Positions 19,763 to 30,990 of a DNA stretch of 64,000 nt are shown here, piece by piece. This DNA is from Nitzschia sp. DOCU1 (Eukaryota; Bacillariophyta; Bacillariophyceae; Bacillariales; Bacillariaceae). The translations under genes were made by a program, and so were the position numbers. The notes below the pieces were generated by a model. That model searched no databases and was not told where the DNA came from. It was given only the letters and a program-made list of their open reading frames with translations. How positions within the stretch are numbered: position 1 is the stretch's first letter; each line of letters begins with the position of its first letter. The DNA is taken from contig OX595985.1 in assembly GCA_951394045.1 (NCBI GenBank), positions 2,356,001-2,420,000 of the forward strand. The letters run 5' to 3'.

Positions 19763-20623
19763 ATGTCGTTTTTTTCTCCCAAGTTGCGCCTTTCCAAGGC
19801 AGCAACCTTGATGTTGCTTTTGGCTTTGCTTCTGGGCATTTCGTCGTATGTGGCGGCTCAAGAAGTGGTAAGTACCTGTCGTGCGTTGAGAAAGGCGATA
19901 AGAATAGGTTGTTTGTGCTGGAACGGCAACGCCAGCAGAACAGGACGGGACAGAGCGTGGCGGTTGCCTGGAACGAGTCTATACGTTTCCGCTTCATCTT
20001 ACCATCATGGCTTGCTAGGGTCTGAATGTCAGGTCGTAGTGGAAACCTTTTGCTTTGGCTGATTTCTCAATCTCTTTTCTCTCGTGTGTTCTTTCTAGAA
20101 CCAAATGGCTCCTCGTGGCGTTGACGTCGACCCCGATCAGCCACAGCCACCAGCCGGGCACTCGGTTCACATTTGGTTTTGTGCTAGCTGAGGCTCAAAA
20201 CGCAACTTTGTCCAAGTTAGGGAATGGATGCATCAAACCTTTCCTGAACTCGAGGGCAAAGTTACGGGCGATAACATGCCACCCCCACCCCTGGTGGAAT
20301 TACTTCTCAAGATATTGAGTGGCATTCAATTGGCGGGTTTGTTGGTTGTCGTATTGGGCCGCAATGTCTTTTCGTTGGTGGGCTTGAATTATGTTCCCGC
20401 CTGGTTTACCACGATTGAAAAGAATGGTGTCCAAGTCGCCATTTTGGTCTATCTGTTATTGCCGCAAATTTTGAGCAAGTATTTGGTGACGGGCGCCTTT
20501 GAAATCGAATTGGACGGCCAAGTCATCTTTAGCAAGATTCAAACGGGACGTTTGCCACAATATGCCGATTTGGTAGAACCTTTAGTGGCAGCAGGATTGG
20601 AAATGATTCAAGCTACCAAATAG
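19763..20623 (+). CDS. SELENOT: Selenoprotein T (in-frame UGA = selenocysteine)
   Basis: Two exons, 19763-19867 and 20099-20623; the 231-bp phase-0 intron has GTAAGT and TTCTAG ends. The 209-aa product starts with an ER signal peptide (MSFFSPKL, Leu-rich core, cut near VAA|Q). The redox motif C-A-S-U (Cys63, Sec66) is encoded with TGA at 20189-20191, followed by G-x-x-R-x-F as in SelT. The rest aligns over the whole family: EGKVTGDNMP, a hydrophobic helix (LVVVLGRNVFSLVG), and TGAFEIELDG, matching the STGAFEI block of animal SelT. SelT proteins are ER thioredoxin-fold oxidoreductases linked to redox and calcium balance. A standard gene caller would begin at Met 20228, after the TGA, and lose the active site. 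A SECIS candidate lies ~170 nt past the stop. Confidence 0.92.
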
Positions 20624-20796
20624 TAAAACGACTGGTGGTGGTCAAGGAAAGGGAAGGGAAGAGGAAATGGATACATACAAGAAGAGGGGCTGCAAATTGG
20701 CGGGAGAAATGAGGACAAAGACGCCACACCTTGTAATTTTTTGCCTGGACGATGATTCGAGCGAGAGTGTCTTGGGATATTTGGATTTGCCTCAAG

Positions 20797-20866
20797 GTCG
20801 TAATGACAAAGTCGTCGTTTCCAACATGGTTTTCGAACCATGGTGGGTGGCGACTTTTGAAACCTA
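20797..20866 (+). promoter_or_regulatory. SECIS element candidate (form II)
   Basis: In the 3' UTR of the SelT gene. ATGA (20803-20806) faces TGA (20858-20860), giving the non-Watson-Crick quartet. Helix II starts with AAAGTCG (20808-20814) paired to CGACTTT (20851-20857) and continues by G-U-rich pairing. Unpaired AA sits at 20823-20824. An extra apical stem CATGGTT/AACCATG (20825-20831, 20836-20842) with a TTCG loop makes it form II. A short stem I (AGGT/ACCT) flanks the core. Folded by eye. Confidence 0.8.
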
Positions 20867-21392
20867 CTTTTGATGCAATTTGACTTTTGGGGAAAATCCA
20901 AACCAAGCCACTTTTGCAAGAAGAATCGCTAAGGTGAAAAAGCACAGTGGTGTGGGGTTGACGAGTCATAGGTTTGCAGATGCACGTTAATTAGATTATA
21001 TTTTGAAAATTGTCAAATACAAGCGACTGTATTGTCTACCCAGTAGGAATGGGAAGAGATGACAATTCTACTCGGTGATGTGGCTGTTGCTTCTGGCAGT
21101 TTCGGCTGGCGGGGTGTGGTTCCGCATCCTTTCATTCGTTCCATGTTTGGCATCCACAATTCCAAACACCTCCAAGCAAGACTTGCGCCGGAAAGTAAAA
21201 GCTAGTACTAGCTACTTGGAAGAAATGCACTACCATTTCCTTGCCACATCGTCATGGCGAAGCTACTTTCTGAAATATTGTCGTTCTAGTGTTGACAGTA
21301 ATCTATCTTCATCGTTTCACCGGTCATTGAATGGATCCGGCGCAAGAGTTGGGAGCCGCGTTTCAGCTGACTTCCTCTTTCCCTATCGTTAA
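20867..21392. other. Intergenic between convergent genes
   Basis: 3' flanks of SelT and of the minus-strand plastid protein. Nothing recognised. Confidence 0.4.
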
Positions 21393-22319
21393 TTACGCAA
21401 CAATGGGCTCGGCACTCCAAGTGCCTACTACCATGCCACCCTTGCTTTGATTTCGGATCACGCCCTGCGTTCCAAAGTATACTAAATTGTCCTTGGCAAA
21501 TCCTGGAAATCGTCCTGGTCGATCGCTCATGTCAATTCCACTCCGTGGTTTTTCTCGAAATCGTTGGCGTCGTGCTTGGGCTTTGATAAAGGCCTGATAG
21601 TGTTTGGAAAAGAGCGACACTAGAGGCTCGTCGACCTTGTGGTATTCCCATTTTTGAGTTTCAGGATTCCATTTCTTGGGTGCATTACGGATCTTTTGAA
21701 TTTCTTCCACTTGTTCCAAGGCTTTCCATTCTTCGATTCGAGCTTGACTAAAGGCTTGTTCCATTTGTTTGAGTTCGGCCTGGGAATAGAGCTGGCCTTC
21801 CAGTACCAATGTGGATCCAGCGGGAATTCGGACATCCTTTTTCTGGAGTTCTTCTGGAAATTCCAGAGTGAATTCCAGCTTTTTCTGGTCGGGACTCCAT
21901 TGGAATTCTCCACCTCGGACAGGTTTGGATACACCACCATGAACATCGGCTATGTAGGAAACCGTGTCGGATTGTGGTTCGACCAAGTTGCTAGTCTTGC
22001 CGTCATCACTTTGCAAGGATATAAAGTCGCAAGGAACGACAACGGGAAAGCGTATTCCCGAGACTCCATAGGAATCCAACAAGGGAGTGGACGATTCTCG
22101 TCCCAAATTCAGAGCTACGCGCCATGAGGCTGTCGTCACTGTTGTATCGGCGGCGGCATCCACACTCGTCGTGGATTCCCCGGTTGTGTGGTAAGGGCGG
22201 GTCGCCGATGGTGGCAACTCGATGGATGGAACCACAAAGGCAGAGGTCAACGAAGAAGTCGTTATGGATAAAACGACCATCATCGCCACAGAAATTATGG
22301 ATTCTTTTCGAAATGCCAT
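21393..22319 (-). CDS. Conserved plastid-targeted protein of unknown function
   Basis: 308 aa from ATG 22319. The longer frame to 22448 opens with a Cys-rich stretch that would bury the signal, so the shorter start is chosen. N-terminus: MAFRKES, a hydrophobic core, then SLTSAF|VVPS, which fits the diatom bipartite plastid signal with an essential Phe at the cleavage site. The mature part has WRVALNLGRESSTPLLDSYG (a W-R-V-x-L-x-x-G-R-E motif I associate with uncharacterised algal plastid proteins), a beta-rich middle (EFQWSPDQKKLEFTLEFPEE) and a charged helix (QAELKQMEQAFSQARIEEW). Function unknown; probably stromal, as no thylakoid signal follows. Confidence 0.75.
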   Translation of the reverse strand: MAFRKESIISVAMMVVLSITTSSLTSAFVVPSIELPPSATRPYHTTGESTTSVDAAADTTVTTASWRVALNLGRESSTPLLDSYGVSGIRFPVVVPCDFISLQSDDGKTSNLVEPQSDTVSYIADVHGGVSKPVRGGEFQWSPDQKKLEFTLEFPEELQKKDVRIPAGSTLVLEGQLYSQAELKQMEQAFSQARIEEWKALEQVEEIQKIRNAPKKWNPETQKWEYHKVDEPLVSLFSKHYQAFIKAQARRQRFREKPRSGIDMSDRPGRFPGFAKDNLVYFGTQGVIRNQSKGGMVVGTWSAEPIVA

Positions 22320-22794
22320 GTTGGTAGTGATGGACCCTGAATGCACTTTAATGGAATGGTCGTCGTATCGAGTGGTCGTTGGAAAATATAATGTCCCGCA
22401 CAGAAAGCAACAAGACTTTGGCAGATGATTGAGTTGACACTGATTCAATCATGATAGACGTTGCACTCTTACGACCTCCAATGCATTGATGTCATGAGGG
22501 ATGAATCATCACCATCCTTGGGATGATTTGTCGGCCATGTGGCAGTTTTTGCATCCAGCGAGAACATTCGCGACATGAGAGCGAAGTGAACCTTTCTCAG
22601 TCGTGCCACTCATCCACCACGTGGCAAATCTACCGTGGCAGTCTGGCCTGCCCCCGAACAAAATGCGTGACTGAAAACTGACTCGACTCCAGTACGGGCT
22701 TTTAGTAAGATCTTCTCGCACCTCCCTCATGGTCGATACCGCAAACGATTCAAATGATTTCAAAAGATAATAGGAAGTTTCCTTTGTAGTGCTT
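22320..22794. other. Intergenic
   Basis: Upstream of the plastid-protein gene and 3' of the anoctamin gene. Nothing recognised. Confidence 0.4.
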
Positions 22795-24905
22795 CTAGTT
22801 CGTCTTCTTGCCCGCATGCTGTGCGTAATACGACAGCAGATATTTGCGTCGATGAAGCTGAATAGCGAGCGACCCCGGTAGCGCAGGGATCAAGGCATGC
22901 AAAATCAACCCCAAGACAATCAAAGCTCGTTCCAAGCCAAAAATGATAAAAATCGCAATCCATCCCCTGTCGTGGACCATGTGAGTTGCGCCTTGTTCAT
23001 CTCGAATATAGAAATGTGGCATGTAGTGCATCATTTGATCACTCGAAAAGCCAAACAGCAGACAATTCGTCAAACAGCTGGACCAAACCATACATTGCAG
23101 GATGCGTTTCCAAACACCAATATCTTGGATCCGTTCTCCGGGTAAAAGTGGCTTTTGACAAAGATAGGTCAATTTATAAATGTCGGACCGAATTTCCATC
23201 CAAACAGCCCCGGCCATGACGAGCGATGCCATTGGATATGCTGAGGCAAAGAGAGTCACATACCCAAACTGGATAATAATCTCCATGTAGTCATCAAACT
23301 GCTCGTATTCGTCCAGATGAAGGTCGTGAGGGTGTTCTTTGTCGTTCTTATTGGGGTCGACAGCATGAAGCAAGTAGGGAACAATGACTTCCATGGCTAG
23401 CCGTCGAAAACTGTCGATATTGAAAACTGCCACTAGCTCGTCCCGGAGTCGCTCCACGTCACGTTCGTAGAAGGCCAAGTAAAAGAGAACAATATAACAA
23501 TCAAATGCTTCAAAGAGAAAACGTTTCAGAATGAGAGAATTGTCGTGGGCGGTCTGCGTTTCGTGGTTTTCCCAATCTGTGAGCTTTTTAGCCAAACGTC
23601 TATAGATGGCGTTCAGAGTCAAGATACAAAGAATGTGCAAGACGACTGGAAGGTAGCACTTCCAATTGGATTTGGCATCAAACCAAGCTCCTTCTTCTGA
23701 GAGTCTGGCGAAATCTCCGAAATAGAATGGGTGGTAACGATTCTTTGGTCGGATATAGCCTTGCAAGTTCAAAGAAAGAATCATCACCACAAAAGCCACG
23801 GCAAGCATAAGGGACGTAACAGCACCACTCATCAAATATTGGAGCTTTCGTCGATAATGGGGATAGTAGAGCTCGGGTCCGCCCGTGACCGGGGACGTTC
23901 GGGTTTGTCCAACAAATTCAGGCCGCCTGTGGGAGTAAAGGCCTCCATCAAAGGTATAATCCTGATTCATCAAATCCACCACGAACCCATTCGTCAGATC
24001 CAAAGTCCCCCATTTATAAGCTAACTCGAATTCTCGCCGTTGCCAGAATCGAATTAGCAGAATTGCCCAAACAAAGCAAATCAGACCATAAAATGGAGTG
24101 TACTATCCCAAGAGAGCCAGAGGAAGAATGTGAGCAAGACATCATAAGCACCCCCTTTACAGACTCGAATAAAAAGACATACTTCATCTTCATCAATCGT
24201 ATCGTTCCGGTATATCCGAAATAGGTAGCTCAATAGACCGAAAATTCCCAGCTTTACCAACCACGTTCCCAAAAAGCCCATAAAGGCAAAATAGTAGGCG
24301 ATTTGGGGTCCGTAGTAATCATAAATCTCTTCGACTGGTGGCATCATCTTCCAGATTGGATACATCGTCTTGTTATGAATCTCCATTCTTTCCTCATCGA
24401 CATGCAAAGGAGTAATGACATCTACCCAACCGTGAGACTGTAACAGATACCTCAAATTGGTGGAACCGCCACCAAGTCTGCGAGGATCTTCCGACAGTAC
24501 GCCCAACAGACTCGTGTCTTGGACAGATATCCGTTCCAACAACCCAAGAACCAGTTGACATCGTTCGTGTACAGAGAACAATCCATCTGCATCCCAGCCA
24601 CTTTTCGGTTTGCGACAAAATTCTAGTCGATTCGGTATCGTAAAATGATCCATAATGGTTTCCACCGACGACGATGATGGCCCCATTATGCGGCGTTTCT
24701 TCACTAGGAGGTCACGTTCGGCTTGTTCTTCCAGTGACGACTGTGTGGCAGTAAGAAGAAGAATGTCACTGGCAGACGACGGCACCAGTACTAGCTGAAA
24801 CTTTTCCAGTTCGGCGCGTACCCTTGCGATGATTTGCTGCTTTTGAGCCTTGGTCGTCCAACGAAGTAGCACCACCGGGCATTTCTCGGACGGCGGGAGA
24901 ACCAT
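22795..24905 (-). CDS. Anoctamin/TMEM16-family membrane protein
   Basis: Two exons on the minus strand: 24905-24183 and 24102-22795, giving 676 aa. The 80-bp phase-0 intron has a GTATGT donor, TGCTCAC branch-like site, pyrimidine tract and GATAG acceptor. Without it the frame stops at HFMV; with it, DTIDEDE joins YTPFYGLICFVWAILLIRFW, then QRREFELAYKW, the anoctamin W-K-R-x-x-x-x-L-A-x-x-W signature. A soluble N-terminal ~190 residues precedes about eight hydrophobic segments, including FGYVTLFASAYPMASLV and a late ERALIVLGLILHALIP helix. TMEM16 proteins are calcium-activated ion channels or lipid scramblases; which applies here cannot be told. An in-frame TAG just upstream supports ATG 24905. 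Confidence 0.88.
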
Positions 24906-25339
24906 TGTATGCTATCATCGACGACCAAGGCAAACTTTTTAGTGGTCGTGTCCTGGCCGAATAATCCAGCCGAGGACCACTGCTCTAGAGAAGAGAGCAT
25001 AAGTTGGTCAATGAGACAATGAAAGTGGGCATCTCGTCCCGAAAAAGAATCGAAACAGTCGTAAATATACATGTTACGTCTATGTCTACATACCTATGAC
25101 ACTGGGTATCCACCACGCACCGGCTTTTCTTCGCCGACGAAAAAACGTGGCGAGATGGCGAGAAATAATAGAAAGAAGACAGACCGCCATGAGGACAAAG
25201 CAGCAACGCCGCTACTATTATCCGTCTTGTGCCAAAGCCGATCACGATTTGATTGACAGCACGCATTTCCTTTTTATTTGACACGGCCTGCTGATCATCA
25301 GTTCTTTTGTTGTAAGTTTGCCGCCAGCACCTCCTCATC
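24906..25339. other. Divergent promoter region
   Basis: Lies between the minus-strand anoctamin and the plus-strand mitochondrial protein. A 93-codon minus-strand frame ends inside the anoctamin gene in another register and is probably spurious. No motif recognised. Confidence 0.4.
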
Positions 25340-25906
25340 ATGATGGCTTGCAGTATTTCCCGGGTGGCACGCAAAAGTGTCGCCGTCACTCGTTGTTATG
25401 TTACTGTTGTATCCCGTCGGACCATGACGATTCCACCGAGGCACATTGCCACCCGACGTTTGCAATCTACCACTACCAGCCAAAAACGACCTGAAGATGT
25501 TTATCCTGAAGGTCCCTCCGAACCAGATTCTCAAACGCAATTGGCGAATCTTGCCTTGGCCTCTGCCTTGTTAGGATTTTGTGGATTTGTCTTTACCTAT
25601 AGCATGAACGCTGTGGGCGGCAAAAATAAACCCCAGGAAGAAGATCCCTTGGCACAATTAAAAGCCGAAGCTCAAGAAGCTTTGGAGTATCGAGCATCGC
25701 AAAAAGCGCAACGAATGACACCCGAAGAAATTGCGGCTTTGGAAAGTGGAAATAGCAATAATGACACGATCAAGGTTCCCGTGGTGTCATCCTCGGAAAT
25801 TTCACAATTGGAAGATGAAGCCAATCTCAAAATCTTTGGTAGTGGTTCTGGCGGTGAGACCAAAACAACAACTAAGAAAAAGCCATGGTGGCGATTTGGA
25901 TTTTGA
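25340..25906 (+). CDS. Mitochondrial single-pass membrane protein (COA3-like?)
   Basis: 188 aa, one exon. The first ~45 residues are rich in Arg, Ser and Thr with almost no acidic residues (SRVARKSVAVTRCYVTVVSR), a mitochondrial presequence. One transmembrane helix follows (LANLALASALLGFCGFVFTY, about 69-88), then a charged, helix-prone tail ending KKKPWWRFGF. The helix and short size recall cytochrome c oxidase assembly factor COA3/CCDC56, but the match rests on a few residues and the tail is longer. Read as a probable inner-membrane protein. Confidence 0.65.
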   Translation: MMACSISRVARKSVAVTRCYVTVVSRRTMTIPPRHIATRRLQSTTTSQKRPEDVYPEGPSEPDSQTQLANLALASALLGFCGFVFTYSMNAVGGKNKPQEEDPLAQLKAEAQEALEYRASQKAQRMTPEEIAALESGNSNNDTIKVPVVSSSEISQLEDEANLKIFGSGSGGETKTTTKKKPWWRFGF

Positions 25907-26621
25907 ATGCCATGACGCAGCAGGCTGGATGATTTGTCGATCGTAAGGGCCGATTCAGTAGTGTTCCCGGTGTTTAAAGTTGTCCTCTACTAGACCGTAA
26001 ACTAGATGGGCAGTAGATCGAAAAGTGGACGCTTCGGTAGTATCAGAGATAGATTCTTGTATATTAACTAGCGACTTGTCTCGGGGAACGCCGTACGGGG
26101 ATCTTGCACAAGAATTGACCGAATCTTTTTAATAATCACATGTCATTTCGTAGTTCGAGCGTAGCCAAAGCATGAGGGGCTAGCTGCCCCGGCTCGTCAT
26201 GGCTCCAACAGCAACTCGCACGGTTACTAGTAGGGTGGCCCTAAACATGAAACTATCGGCTTCCCTCTTTCCATTAATCATAATTGGCTAACAACTAGGA
26301 CTAGAGACCAGTCTAATTTTCAATCAATGACAGTGATATACTGGTTGAAAGGCACTACTAGAAAGCCCCTCCTGGTCGATAGCTAGATTTCAGGGAACTT
26401 GTTTAATTGCAAGTCGCCCTTTTCATCTATTACGACCCCGAATCAAGAAGCAGATAACAGAATGGAAAAGACTATTTTGTCTAATTCTTAGCATTAAGCT
26501 AAATATCGAGGAACACAAGATATATTTTGCTATAACCTTGTAGTCTCCGCTTTCAACAGTATCCTTTTTCTGGAAGACCTTCTGAAATGCAAATAATACT
26601 TCTTCCCAGCGCAACCTGAGA
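25907..26621. other. Intergenic between convergent genes
   Basis: AT-rich, no long open frame, no recognised repeat. Confidence 0.5.
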
Positions 26622-27052
26622 TTACGGGAGACTGGGGTCATCAATTTTGGCATTCTTGCACCACATTTGAGAAGGAATGTGCTTGTACGGGGCGATAGGT
26701 CGTCGTTCTCGTTCTGCCGATACTCGGAACAACATGGTAAATACCACAAAGACACCGACACCCGCTAGCCCGGTATTGCGCTGCCACTTGGGCGGATTCA
26801 CCCACCAGCCTCCATAAGGAGTCCAGACCTGTTAAAGTTCGGTTTAAGAAAAATCAATGAGGAAATCAGTATTCGATGGATAAATGGATCATATTTCATT
26901 CAAAAGCAGACACAGCTAGAGTAAAGCTCCGGGATGGAAATTCAGAACGTCCGACCCATGATGTGTGCTTGCATGACTCTGTGCCTCTTTATCGACGATC
27001 GCCATGATATTCCACTCACCTTTGGAACGTAGAACCAGCCACCGTCACCCAT
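26622..27052 (-). CDS. Small mitochondrial protein, complex I accessory-subunit-like
   Basis: Two minus-strand exons, 27052-27020 (MGDGGWFYVPK) and 26828-26622, around a 191-bp phase-0 intron with GTGAGT and TTAACAG ends. Product 79 aa: VWTPYGGWWVNPPKWQRNT, one hydrophobic helix (GLAGVGVFVVFTMLF), then a basic hinge and a tail with PIAPYKHIPSQMWC. The P-x-GGWW-x-x-P-x-x-W-x-R-N-T start, single helix and R-P-I ... I-P-S-Q-x-W-C tail resemble small accessory subunits of mitochondrial NADH:ubiquinone oxidoreductase in plants and fungi; the assignment is from memory of the pattern. Too short per exon for ordinary ORF scans. Confidence 0.7.
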
Positions 27053-28017
27053 GATGGAAAAATAAGCAAAGAATGGTTCGATCACGAACAAAACAGCGGC
27101 GTACTTTGTCGAAATACAACAGCGTCGATCGTCATGGTGAAAAAAAGGGCGATAGATGATCGAGGCCGAACATCCAACGCGTCGTAGGCTGTACGCTGAC
27201 GCGGTACGAGCCGCGCGACTGTCTCAGAGTTCACTTGTGTACATACCTATGTACAAACATGGGAGTGGATATTAAGTACCTCATTTTATTTAAAGGCAAC
27301 CCGGCGAAAGCGGTATCAGTCTCAACATGCGTCCGGCGGTATTGGGCGAGTTCGCCGGAAGCTACCGTAGTCGTAAATAAAAAAAATACCGGTAGTGCCT
27401 GCATGATCATGAAACATATTTGCTATCGTTTACAAAGAAAACCGTGTTTACCAAAGAGAGACTCGAAGACAACTTATGGGAACCTTCCGAACTGGTCAAC
27501 TTTTCTGGAGGGCAATTCGAACCTTCGTAGAAAAAAGAATTTATTATTATTGCCCCATCTTCGGAAAAGAAGGAGGTGCGTGAGAACATTATTTATTGCT
27601 AAAACAAAATTGTATGCAAAGTTTGAGAAGAGATCCCCGGTATTACCATCGAAAGCACGCCCGGTCACCACCTTCATAGGCCTTTAAGTGGCTCTCCACC
27701 TGGATAAAAACGGCAATGTCATAGTCACCATCACCATTCCAATTAACACCTTATTTGAGGCAGTGCCACATATCATACATCCCACAATTGGCTCGGGTTC
27801 GCGGTGTTCAGTACTGACGACAAGCCACCACTTCATGTCGTATCGCTGCCTAAACCGTGTATTCAAGTTTCAATGAACAATAACCGCTAATAATCGCAGC
27901 CTCTGCCATTGCTCCTATTCCGATACCATAATCATCACCACGAAATCGCTGGTCCTTGTCTGTTCCCCTATTTTGCTTCTTGCTGTTGTTTGATCATCCC
28001 CGACAAGGGATTGAGAA
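27053..28017. other. Divergent promoter region and intergenic
   Basis: A 150-codon frame (27235-27687) has no family features and basic, random-looking composition. One TACCGGTA palindrome at 27387. Confidence 0.4.
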
Positions 28018-30990
28018 ATGGAAAAAGAACCCACCAGCACCAAAGAGGAGTACTGCGACCTCCCAAGCAAGATCAATGCCAGCAGCATTCAGCAGCAAAC
28101 GGAGGAAGGAGCAGCAGCAGGAGATCTATTAAGACTACGGTCGTCTCCACCGACCTCGTCCTCGTCTTCGTCTGAACAGGAGAGAGTCCGACAAGAAAGT
28201 AGGACCTTGGGCAATAAGGGGTCGAGTAGTAGTAGAATAGTTCTTAAGAAGAAGAAGAAGGAAGGCGGTGCCCCCAAGACTCCTGCTGCTAGTGCCACGA
28301 AAAGTACCAGCAAGACAAGGGCGAGGGACCGGAAGACGAGCCAGGTAGAACGAGCAGGTGAGGATGACAACGCTACTAACGAGGAGGAGGACGGGGAGGT
28401 CATGAACAAGCGAAAAGGGCATTTCCACGAGGAGCACCCCTACAAGAAATCTCCTGCGGTTTCGAGGAGGAGGGCTCCCCCCGCCGCGTATCCTTCGTCT
28501 GCTGATTCGCTTTCTTCGTCCAAGAAGAATCCCCGGCCGCGCCGACGGCACCGGGTAGAGGGTGACAGTTCCGGTACAGGGCGGGCCGCAAAAAAACCTA
28601 GGTCGTCTGCTACTGCAAAGCATGATGACAGCCGAAGACAACCAGCACATCGAGGAGGTACTACTACTACTAGTAGTACCAGCGGTCATCATTCTCCTCC
28701 TAGTGAAGAATCACCAGCATCAAGAAACCAGAAAAAGGACAAGCCTGTGGTTGACTTGTTTGCCAAAAGACCAGGAAACAAAAAGATGAAGGGCGGAGAA
28801 CCACGCGAGGGGACGACCTCAAGACGGAGTAAGAGCACCCGCACTGGTGGTGGTGCGGACGACGACAAAAAGGGAGACTCGAGGGGCGCAGCTGGCTCTC
28901 ACGCCCTCCTGCCGAACGGGAATCGTTTTGAACCGCCGCGACAAGAGCAAGCAGACGACGAGCAGAGGACACAACAACGATTACAACGAGAAGAACAACA
29001 TCTTCGGCGAGAGGTTCTTGGTCTAGGACGACTTGTCGACGAGGGGAGGCGGTGGCCACATCAAGAGTCGGATCGTCCTCTCATTCGAGCTGCTGCTCTT
29101 GCTGCTCAGTACGACCAACAACAAGCAAGGCAGCAAAGTGAGGATGCCATTATCCGCACAGCGATGATGTTGCAAAGTCAATGGGCGCAACAACAAGCAG
29201 CAAAGGGCTGGTGGCAGCAACCGGAAAGGATTGCCATTTCAGCAGCGAGAACCTTGGACGAACAAAGAAGTGTCCTAGAGCATTTAGCGGGCACCGGGGA
29301 GTATTTCATGCGTCATGCCGGAGCGAGAGTAGGGAGGCTTCCTTTTCCTTCGTTACTATCGTCTCATCTTCTTGGTGGCGGTGGTCCTCCTGATATTAGC
29401 CCTGCCACCAGCACCGCCACGGCCTCGTCAGCGAGCTCCACACTTGCCGGCTTCCAACAGGCAACAGATGCAAGAAGGATGGGTCTAGCCTCCTCAGCAC
29501 TGCTCCAACCAGCAGCAACTAGTAGAATGCTTATTCCTCCTTCTTTGGCTCGTCTTAATGACCCCTCTACCATGTTTTTGCCATCCCTCCACGCTGAATC
29601 AATGCGGTCAGCTCAAGTGGATTTGTCATCTTTGAGAAGAGATGCTCTACATGAACAAGAAACTGCAGCACGCCTGGTGCGATCCTTGCAACCATCTGGA
29701 GTTGGTGGTCCTGCTCGTCTTGTTGGCGATCACCTCAGGGAGGGTCGTGGTGGACTTGGCGTTTACTACCCTTCACCTTCGCTCTTTGGTGGCCAGAACC
29801 TCACTTTACTTCACAGCGGAAAGTTGGCGGCCCTCCGTCGAGACAAAGACGCGAGGAGAGGGGAGAAGAAGACGGACTCGGTGGAGTTGACTACATTGTC
29901 TGCCGGAAGAGGAGCCCCTCAGGGTATACATCATCATGGTGCTGATCAGCTTGTTCTTGCGTCCTCAGCCGCAGGGAGAGGAGTACGCGCCGTTGATTGG
30001 GGCGGTGGTGGTATTGAAGAACAAAAGCATGGAACGACGCCTTCAACAACAAGACCAAGTGAAGGCCAGCAGACTAGCGCACTTGTTCTTGCAAGTCTTG
30101 TTGAACGATACAGCTCTGGCGGTACAAAGGAAGCACCCTTTCCTCTGAAGCTGCAATTAATATTGTGCAATCCTGCGTACAGTGATTGCATCAGCTGGTT
30201 GCCTGACGGCAAGTCGTGGAAGATTCATCGACCTGAAACATTTGAAGAGCAGATCATTCCTCGTCACTTTCGGCACGCAAGGTTTTCCAGTTTTATGCGT
30301 CAAGGTAAGGCTCGCTCGTGCTACGGTACATTATACTCCTCTCGCTCGTCGAGGATGGCCATAATTATTCTTGTGCTGGTGCTAACTTGACAACTTTGCC
30401 ACCTTTCCTTTCTGGTTCCTTCTTGGCGTTCGTCCGCCCCTGCTCTGCTGGCTCCTTTCGCCTTTGCCCCCTCCGAAGTCAATGGGTGGGGTTTCCAACG
30501 GAAAAATGAGCAAGGCGACGAACACCACAACTCTTATTCCCACGAACTATTTACTCGCAACGACCCGGAGCTTTCGATGAAGATGGTCCGGATTGGGGCT
30601 ACGAAAAATGCTGCAGGGGAGCCAGTGGTGGTGAAAGAGGACAAGAAAACGCAGAGGAAAACCAACAAGGTTCTTTTCGTCGTACCCAGCAGCACCCATG
30701 AGAACAAGAAGGATGATGAGGATGATGGACAAGAAGAGGAAATGGCTCTCGTCTCGACCAATAGTCCTGGTAGCAGTCCTAGAACCATATCGAACTCACC
30801 GCCCCCGGCTACGACGGAGACGAAGAAGACTGCGGTAGCACGCGACTTTCCTGCTCCTGGTGATTCTCGTGGTGCTTCTGGTGGTGGTGTGGGGGGAGTG
30901 CAACTAGTAGTAAGAGGAGAGCCGCAGCAGCAGGAAGATGGAAAGGAGCGTGCTGGTGCTACTACTACTGCTTCTACTAGTATTTATTAG
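28018..30990 (+). CDS. Heat shock factor (HSF)-type transcription factor with long disordered N-terminus
   Basis: Exons 28018-30304 and 30479-30990, phase-1 intron of 174 bp (GTAAGG, CCGAAG). Splicing restores the HSF signature SSFMRQ|VNGWGFQRK. The DNA-binding domain covers about residues 706-800: FPLKLQLIL, WLPDGKSWKIHRPETFEEQI, IPRHFRHARFSSFMRQ, VNGWGF and the YSHELFTRNDPEL helix. The ~700 residues before it are low complexity (Ser/Lys/Arg-rich, then Gln/Ala-rich helical), and ~130 Ser/Pro/acidic residues follow. Total 932 aa, whereas most HSFs carry the domain near the N-terminus. HSFs are the largest transcription-factor class in diatoms, many with atypical architecture. Nuclear location is inferred from the basic clusters (RKTSQVER, RPRRRHRVE). 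No trimerisation heptad repeat is obvious. Confidence 0.9.

Noticed and set aside
24791..25072. Upstream minus-strand frame MYIYDCFDSF as an N-terminal exon of the anoctamin
   Set aside because: Different register from the anoctamin, with an in-frame stop just before ATG 24905 and no clear splice pair.
27235..27687. 150-codon open frame
   Set aside because: Basic, random-looking composition, no domain, and a minus-strand frame covers the same bases.
28089..29059. Long minus-strand frames opposite the HSF gene
   Set aside because: Antisense of low-complexity Ser/Lys/Gln codons; no start context or domain.
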